A stretch of 64,000 bases of DNA, from assembly GCF_050624435.1 (NCBI RefSeq), contig NC_134546.1, positions 9,385,001 to 9,449,000 on the forward strand, given 5' to 3'. This DNA is from Tenrec ecaudatus (lineage: Eukaryota > Chordata > Mammalia > Afrosoricida > Tenrecidae). Shown here piece by piece: positions 58,045-64,000 of the stretch. Positions within the stretch are counted from its first letter, which is position 1. Each line of letters starts with the position of its first letter. Position numbers and translations under genes: made by a program. The notes beneath the pieces are model-generated. The model was not told the DNA's origin. It searched no databases and saw nothing but the letters and a program-made list of their open reading frames with translations.

Positions 58045-58690
58045 ATTATCACTTAATTATTTTATTGCGGGCTCATACAGCTCTTATCACAATCCATCCA
58101 TCCATCCATTGTGCCAAGCACATTTGTGCATTTGTTGCCTTCATCATTCTCAAAACATTTGCTTTCTATTTGAGCTCTTGGTATCAGCTCCTCATTTTCC
58201 CCTCCCCCCGCCCCCCCCCCACTCCTCCCTCCCTCACAAACCCTTGATAATTTGTAAATTATTATTTTGTCATCTCTTACACTGGCTGATGTCTCTCTTC
58301 ACCCACTTTTCTGTTGTCTATTTCCCTGGGAGGGCGTTATAGGTAGATCATTGTTAGCGGTTCCCCCTTTACTCCTCTCATTGGTCCTGAGGGGTTTATC
58401 TGTCCTGGATTTCCAGCTCTGATCTGTACCTGTGTACATGATCTGGTCTAGCCGGATTTGCAAGGTAGAATTGGGGTCATGATAGTGGGGGGGGGGAGGA
58501 AGTATTAAAGTTCTAAAGGAAAGTTGTATGATTCATCTGTGCTATACTACATCCTGACTGCATCTCTTCCTTGTGACAAATCTGTAAGGGGATGGATGTC
58601 CAGTTGTCTTCTGATGGGCTTTGGGTCTCCATTCCGCACTCCCCCTCTTTCACCTTTCTGTGACTTTTTGTTCTGGGTCGTTTGATTGAT
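58045..58690 (-). mobile_element. L1-like LINE 3' end
   Basis: Minus-strand copy: left end TTATTTTATTGCGGGCTC, then CTCTTATCACAATCC, an (ATCC)n tract, TTCTCAAAACATTTGC, and AAGGTAGAATTGGGGTCATG. 5'-truncated at the right. Confidence 0.88.
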
Positions 58691-59234
58691 TTAAAGGGAA
58701 GTCTTTTGCTTTTCCCCTTGGTGGGTCAAATCAAACAGATGGAGAAAGAAGATTAAGTAACCTGAGTGACATGACTTCTGGGTACACTCTGTCACATAAC
58801 CTTCTTGTGCAGCCCTCCCCCTAGGCTCAGGCAGGGAGGGAAACAGGGTTCTGAGGACACAGCAGGTAGACTCACCACCAGGTCAAAGATCACCTGTAAC
58901 ACACTGAACTGCCATAGGGGAAGACATTCGGGGCAGACCTTGTGTGGAGACAGAAGATGTGACTGCCTGTGCTTATATTTCAAGGCTACCAAAAAATTCT
59001 TGCCCACTCCACCCCTAGAGCCTGTCAGAGTGTCTCAACGCCCCACCATCCCTCAGTTTTTCATAGCTAGTTTCTCCATCTCTTGAAAGTATTCTTAGAA
59101 TCAAGATCCATTTTGATTACTTCTCACCATCATATCTCTTGTTGATTGTAAGATCACTTTAAAGTTTTGTTCATTAAAATTTAAATTATATAGGGGGTGG
59201 AGAAAAATTTAAATTATAAAATATGCCTTCCCTC
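58691..59234. other. Intergenic, unassigned
   Basis: No gene. A plus-strand frame at 58805-59086 has no recognisable protein and no splice context. Confidence 0.35.
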
Positions 59235-59692
59235 CTACTATAGGACCCCAATTCTACTTTATAAATCCAGCTAGACCAGAGCATGTACACTGGTACAGAT
59301 CAGAGCTCAAAACACAGTGAATCTGGGACATAAACTCCTCAGGACCAATAAGGAGAGTAGTGATACCAGGAGAAAAGGAGAAAGTGGGGAGAGAAAGGGG
59401 GAACCTTCACAATTATCGTCATATAACCCCCTCCTAGGAAGATGGACAACAGAAAAGTAAGTGAAGGGAGACAGCGGTTGTTGTAAGACATGAAAAAAAC
59501 AAAACATATATCAAGGGTTCATGAGGGAGGGAGAGAAGGAGAGGGGGGAAATGAGCTGATAGCAGGGGCTCAAGTAGAAAGAAAATGTTTTGAAAAGGAT
59601 GATAGCAATATATGTACAAATGTGCTTGACACATGGATGTATGTATGGATTGTGATAAGAGCTGTTAAAGCCCCAATAAAATGATTTTTTAA
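59235..59692 (+). mobile_element. L1-like LINE 3' end
   Basis: Plus-strand copy with GTGGTGATACCAGG-type start (GTAGTGATACCAGG), AACAGAAAAGTAAGTGAAGGG, GGTTCATGAGGGAGGG and the terminal CCCCAATAAAATGATTTTTT. Confidence 0.88.
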
Positions 59693-60032
59693 AGTATGCT
59701 TAAGAGTCCATAATACTTACATGTACATTTTATGAAATGCTTATGTACTAAACACCATATAACTGCTATTTCCCAAGACAAAAAGTAGAATAGTATTGGC
59801 ATACCAGAATTTCCTTTGATAACCTTTGCCTATCATAATCTCTTCTGTCTCTCTAGAGGTAACCACTCTTGTTTTTCAGTTACTGCTTATCTGGTATTTC
59901 TTTTCCAAATAAAACCATTTGTATGTACATTCTAAGACAGTATAGCTTCACTGTGTCTCTTCTGGATTTTATTGGTAGAATCCTATTACCTTATTTTTGT
60001 GACTTTTTTTCCTTGGCATGTGGCTTATCTAA

Positions 60033-60205
60033 GGAACCCTGGTGGCATAGTGGGTTATGAGTTGGCCTGCTAATCGCAAGATCAACATTTTGAAATACCA
60101 GAAGCTGGTGAAAGATGAGACTTTCTGTTCCCAGAAAGATTTAAAACCTTGGAAACCCCCAAGGGCAGTTTTACTTTTCCCAAAAGGATTTCTGAGAGTT
60201 GTAAT
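60033..60205 (+). mobile_element. tRNA-like SINE
   Basis: GGAACCCTGGTGGCATAGTG head, GGCCTGCTAATCGCAAG and AAACCTTGGAAACCCCCAAG follow the family order. Confidence 0.85.
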
Positions 60206-60239
60206 CGTCTGGAGGGCAGTTAATTAAGTTAAAACTTAT

Positions 60240-60455
60240 TATGCAATGAGTTAATGGGATTGGCTGCTAATAGGAAGGTTGGTAGTTTGAGTCTACTCAA
60301 AGATATCTTGGGGAAAAGTTTGGTGATTTCCTTCTGAAAAAATAAACAAACAGCTATTTATAACTCTTCAGACTGAGCACAGTTCAAGTCTGACCCATGA
60401 AGTTGCTGTGAGTTGGAATTGACTCCAACTATGGAATACAGTGGAGTCTTGTCTT
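60240..60455 (+). mobile_element. tRNA-like SINE (second, diverged copy)
   Basis: GATTGGCTGCTAATAGGAAGG and GGTAGTTTGAGTCTAC (box B), then TGTGAGTTGGAATTGACTCC. Placed head-to-tail after the previous copy. Confidence 0.7.
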
Positions 60456-60984
60456 ACTGTTGATGGATCAGTGAGGTTCAAGTTTGGGGCAATTACATAC
60501 CATGGTGGTCTGACCGTGTTTTTGTGTATCCTGGTGCACACAGGAAGCTACTAGCAATGAAATTTCTGAGCTATAGGGGGTGCATACTTTCAACTTGACT
60601 AGGTAATGACACAGTTTTCCAGAGTGTTTGAGTTTACATTCCCAAGTAATGCACGAAAATTATAGTTGCTCGGTATCTTTGTCAAAGCTTGGTGGTACAT
60701 TAAATTAAAATCTTTGACAATCTGATGTTTTTTTTCACCCTTCCTAACAGTGGCTTTGTGAAATTATATATATAATAACTTTACTGAACATAATGTTCTC
60801 CACTCTCTTTTTAAAATAAGAGTTTTTATATAGCTAGATTTGTTCATCTTTTCTGTTGTGGTTGGCACTTTCTGTATGTCTTATTCAGGAGAACCTTACC
60901 TCATGATCTCATATATTTTCACATAAAAGGATTGACATAAAAGTTTTGCTTTAAATATTTATCTGCTGCCTTTTTCTTTGGAAA

Positions 60985-61155
60985 GAATCCTTGGTAGGTG
61001 TAGGGGTTATGCATTGGGCTGTGAGCCTCTTGGTTGGCCGTTTGGAACCACCAGCAGCTCCTCTGGAGAAGACTGGATGACTTTGTACTCCCCTCGACAG
61101 TTACAGTCTCAGAAACTCATGGAGGGTTGTTATGACTCAGTGCAATGCGGTTTTT
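60985..61155 (+). mobile_element. tRNA-like SINE
   Basis: GAATCCTTGGTAGGTGTAGG head, GGTTGGCCGTTTGGAACCAC, CAGCAGCTCCTCTGGAG, ACAGTTACAGTCTCAGAAAC and GGTTGTTATGACTCAG in family order. Confidence 0.88.
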
Positions 61156-61667
61156 TGTTTTATTTTTTGAGGGACAGCATTTGTCAATGGTTCCTTTTTC
61201 TTTTTGAAATTTCATCTGCTCACCTGACTGCAGATGTCATTTTTGCTCCAAAAGTCTATAATTTTGATACTCACTAGACTCCTTAGCTGGAACTCTTTTT
61301 CCAGCCTTTCTAGCCTCTCTGCTGCCCCTACTCCTCCGTTCTCTCTCCTGTGTCTCATTTGATATTTTGAACTTCCACCAATAGTAAAATAGCTATTTTT
61401 GCACAGTAACGAACATGGAAGTGCTAAGTGAAAGTAAGCCTTGCTGTGATGGCTGAGGTTCTTTGTCAACTTGGCGAGCTCATGATTCTCGGTGGGTTGA
61501 CATAATTTGGCCCTTTGTAAGGATGTAATTTGGCAGTGACATAATGATGTGTAGTCATCCTCTATTTTGTGGTCTCTTGTGACCATCCTCCATTTTCACA
61601 CAACATCCTTGATCTTTGGTGGAACCTAACTATAAATGAGGAATATGTGTACACTATCTTGGAGACT

Positions 61668-61858
61668 AGAGAATTCATTGCTGTCAAGTCCATTCTGATT
61701 CACAGTGGTTCTGTAGGACAGAGTCTAACTTACTCCGTTCGGTGTCTGAGATTGTACATTTTTATGGGAACAGGCTGCCACTTCTTTCTCCCGCAGAGAA
61801 GCTAGTGGTCTTGAACTGCAGACTTTGTACAATTTATTCTGACCACAGGGCTGCTTAT
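61668..61858 (-). mobile_element. tRNA-like SINE
   Basis: Minus strand: ATTCATTGCTGTCAAGTCC, TTCTGATTCACAGTGGTTCT, AGGACAGAGTCTAACTT and CTTGAACTGCAGACTTTG. Confidence 0.85.
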
Positions 61859-62079
61859 GTTTTAGAGATAACCTGAGAAACTGAGCTGACACCTTTATTG
61901 TTCAGATCAAATAACCACTCAAGCCAAATACCTGGTGGCATCTGAGTCATCGTTCTTTACATTGACCATTCAAGAGGTCATCATGTTCAGGTGATATTAC
62001 TTCTCCAGCACATTCAAATACATTCAGCCCATTTGCTTCAATTCCACAATTACTACCCAAGCCTGGTACAATAGTCTTC

Positions 62080-62303
62080 TAATTGGTTTCATGGCCTTTC
62101 TTCTATCTGCCTTCTCTTGTTAGCCATTCACATAACCACAGAGTTTTCTTTCAAAGAAACAAGTCATTTCTCCTTCCTGCTTTTGTGGATTATTATTATT
62201 TTAACGAATGTTCAAAATCCCTCACATATCTCCTACCATTACTCTGCAGGAGTATTTTAGCCATAACAGGCTACTTACTATTTCTCAGAGAAGCTGCATT
62301 TTT
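62080..62303 (+). mobile_element. LINE L2, left part (interrupted)
   Basis: Diverged L2 3' region that continues after the L1-like insertion at 63253. The joining segment (AGCCATAACAGG...AGAAGCTGCATTTT, then TTCTCATGTTGCTCCCTCTG) runs in L2 order. Confidence 0.5.
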
Positions 62304-63205
62304 AAAAAAGAACATTTTATTGGGGGCTCTTGCAACTTTTATAATAATGGATACATCAAGTGTATCAATCATATTTGTATATAAGTTTCCATCATTTTCT
62401 AAACATTTACTTTCTGTTTGATCCCTTGGTATCAGTTCCTCTTTTTTCCTCTTCCCCCATACTCCCACCCTCTTGATGCCTTGATAAGTTCTAAATTATT
62501 ATTTTCATTTCTTACACTGACTACTGTTTCCCTTCACCCATGTTTCTGTTGTTCGTCCCCCTTGTGGATGATGGGGGGAGTGTTATGTGTCAATTATTCC
62601 TATCAGTTCCCCCTTACTCACCCTTCTCCCTCCACATTCCCCCTTCCTACCCTCCTGGTATTGCTACTCCCATTTCTGTTCCTGAGGGGTTTATCTGACC
62701 TGGATTCCAGGTGTCATGAGCTCTTACATATATATGTCAGTGTACATGCTCTAATCTAGCCAGAACTGAAAGGCAGGACTGGGGTCATGATCGTGGGGGT
62801 GAGGAAGCCTCAAAGAACCAGAGGAATAGTGTGTGTTTCATCGGTGCTATACTGGGCCCTTGTTGGCTCATCCCTTCTTTGTGGCCCTTTTGTGAGGGGA
62901 TGTCCTATTGTCCACAGATGGATTTGGGGTCTTTGCTCCGACCCTCTCTCGTTCTCAACAATTTTTTTGTTTATTTTGTTTTGGATCTTATGCCTGCTAC
63001 ATGACCCTGTCAACACTTAATGACAATACAGGCTGGTGTGCTGCTTCTACATGGATTTGTTGCTTCCCTGCTACATGGCCACTTGTTTTTCTTTGAGCCT
63101 CCAAGACCTCAGATTCTTTCGATAGCCGGGCACCGTCAGCTTTCTTCACATTTGCTTATGTACCCATTGTGTCTTCAGCAATTGTGTTGAGAGGGTGAGC
63201 ATCAC
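62304..63205 (-). mobile_element. L1-like LINE 3' end inserted in L2
   Basis: Minus-strand copy starting with the poly(T)/AACATTTTATTGGGGGCTCT end and running about 0.9 kb to GATAGCCGGGCACCGTCAG, TTGCTTATGTACCC and GAGCATCACAAAG. AAGCTGCATTTTT (62291-62303) and AAGCTGTGCATTTT (about 63207-63220) may be its target-site duplication with a 2-base difference. Confidence 0.85.
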
Positions 63206-63220
63206 AAAGCTGTGCATTTT

Positions 63221-63252
63221 TTTCTTTTTAAAAATCATTTTATTGGGGGGGT
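63221..63252 (-). mobile_element. Minimal L1-like insertion (about 32 bp)
   Basis: The only LINE sequence is TTTTTAAAAATCATTTTATTGGGGGGG, the last bases of the family plus tail, placed between TGTGCATTTT at 63211-63220 and TGTGCATTTT at 63253-63262. It looks like an extremely 5'-truncated retrotransposition event. Confidence 0.55.
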
Positions 63253-63262
63253 TGTGCATTTT

Positions 63263-63515
63263 CATTGTGCCTTTTCTCATGTTGCTCCCTCTGCTTGGAG
63301 TAGTCCGTCTCCTACTTCTTCCCACTGGGAAAATCCTATTCCTTCTTGCATCATTCCAAATAGAATTAGTTATTTTTGCTCTTACCTTTCTTGCAGCACT
63401 TAAATTGTTTTATGGTTGTTTATGTACCTGCCCCTCTTGCTAGATTGTGTAGCCTTGGAAGACAAGGACTTAAAAAAATTAATCCTTTTATTATTAGCTT
63501 CTAGCAGTGCCTTAG
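63263..63515 (+). mobile_element. LINE L2, right part
   Basis: 'TTGCTCCCTCTGCTTGGAGTAG', 'CTACTTCTTCCCACTGGGAAAATCCTA' and 'CTAGATTGTGTAGCCTTGGAAGACAAGGAC', then 'GCAGTGCCTTAGACATA', follow the L2 3' order to its end. Confidence 0.7.
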
Positions 63516-63519
63516 ACAT

Positions 63520-63600
63520 AACACCAAATCAAACCCACTGCCATCAAGTTGATTTGAATTTGTAGCAACTCAACAGGACAGAACTTCTACATAGTATTTC
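63520..63600 (-). mobile_element. tRNA-like SINE fragment
   Basis: CACCAAATCAAACCCACTGC, CATCAAGTTGATTTGAATT, AACTCAACAGGACAGAAC on the plus strand: the tail side of a minus-strand SINE, apparently cut by the L1-like copy that follows. Confidence 0.7.
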
Positions 63601-63603
63601 TTT

Positions 63604-64000
63604 TTTTTTTTAAACATTTTATTAGTGGCTCATACAACTCTTATCACAATCCATACATCAATTGTATAAAGCACATCTGTTCATTCTTTGCCCTAATCCT
63701 TTTCCAAGCATTTGCTCTCCACTTAAGCCCTTTGCATCAGGTCCTCTTCCCCCCCCCCCTCCATCCTTGCTCCCCCCTCCCTCATGAGCCCCTGATAATT
63801 TATAGATTATTATTTTGTCATATCTTGCCGGTCTCCCTTCACCTTCTCTGTTGTCTGTCCCCCAGGGAGGAGGTCACATGTAGAGCCTTGTAATCAGTTC
63901 CCCCTTTCCAAACCACTCACCCTCTACTCTCCCAGTATTGCCCCTCACCCCCTGGTTCTAATGGTATCATCCACCCTGGATTCCCTGTGCCTCCAGCTTC
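63604..64000 (-). mobile_element. L1-like LINE 3' end (runs off the window)
   Basis: Starts with poly(T) and AAACATTTTATTAGTGGCTC, then CTCTTATCACAATCC, CCCTGATAATTTATAG, CACATGTAGAGCCTTGTAATC and GGATTCCCTGTGCC, the best-preserved of the minus-strand copies. It continues beyond the right edge. Confidence 0.9.

Noticed and set aside
61430-61640. Possible ancient LTR or DNA-transposon fragment (GTCAACTTGGCGAGC...CATCCTCCATTTT)
   Set aside because: Looks repeat-like but I could not place it in a family with enough confidence.

Overview
The window is mammalian nuclear DNA. It holds the 3' end of EHBP1 (EH domain-binding protein 1, plus strand) followed by the complete homeobox gene OTX1 (plus strand). 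Both are identified from their protein sequence across splice junctions, and the order matches EHBP1-OTX1 on human chromosome 2p15. The repeats point to an afrotherian: tRNA-like SINEs with a 'GGAGCCCTGGTGGC...' type head, RTE-clade LINE 3' ends, and many copies of one L1-like 3' end ending in AATAAAATGATTTTT. Three short hAT elements of the SPIN type are also present. SPIN is known from tenrec but, to my knowledge, not from elephant, so a tenrec-like species is the best guess; this is an inference.

Layout. Positions 1-31709 are EHBP1 intron filled with repeats: RTE, L1, SINE, MIR, L2, MER5A, SPIN, a deleted mariner, a decayed unidentified processed-pseudogene-like segment, a minisatellite and a near-identical 0.2-kb inverted repeat. 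Positions 31710-40465 hold the last four EHBP1 exons, ending in a CaaX box and a 3' UTR with AATAAA at 40445. Positions 41300-45900 are a CpG-rich block with the OTX1 promoter and two inferred non-coding exons. Coding exons of OTX1 are 46699-46795, 47565-47716 and 49240-50058 (355 aa), followed by a 3' UTR to about 51.58 kb. A second CpG-rich block without a recognisable gene lies at 52.2-53.7 kb. From 54 kb the DNA turns AT-rich, and from 57.3 kb it is again packed with SINE, L1 and L2 copies.

Logic of the region. EHBP1 is a broadly used trafficking adaptor whose introns sit beside OTX1, a tightly regulated brain and sense-organ homeobox gene. The stretch from about 31.2 to 57.3 kb has almost no interspersed repeats (one SINE, inside an OTX1 intron), which fits dense cis-regulatory content. 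Candidate regulatory pieces include a pair of OTX-type TAATCC sites upstream of OTX1, a G-rich GC-box cluster at its promoter, a tiny possible upstream ORF, and a stem-loop near the end of its 3' UTR. I did not find an undescribed protein-coding system. The most unusual structures are the inverted repeat at 6.8-7.8 kb, the downstream CpG island, and several unusually readable transposon insertions.
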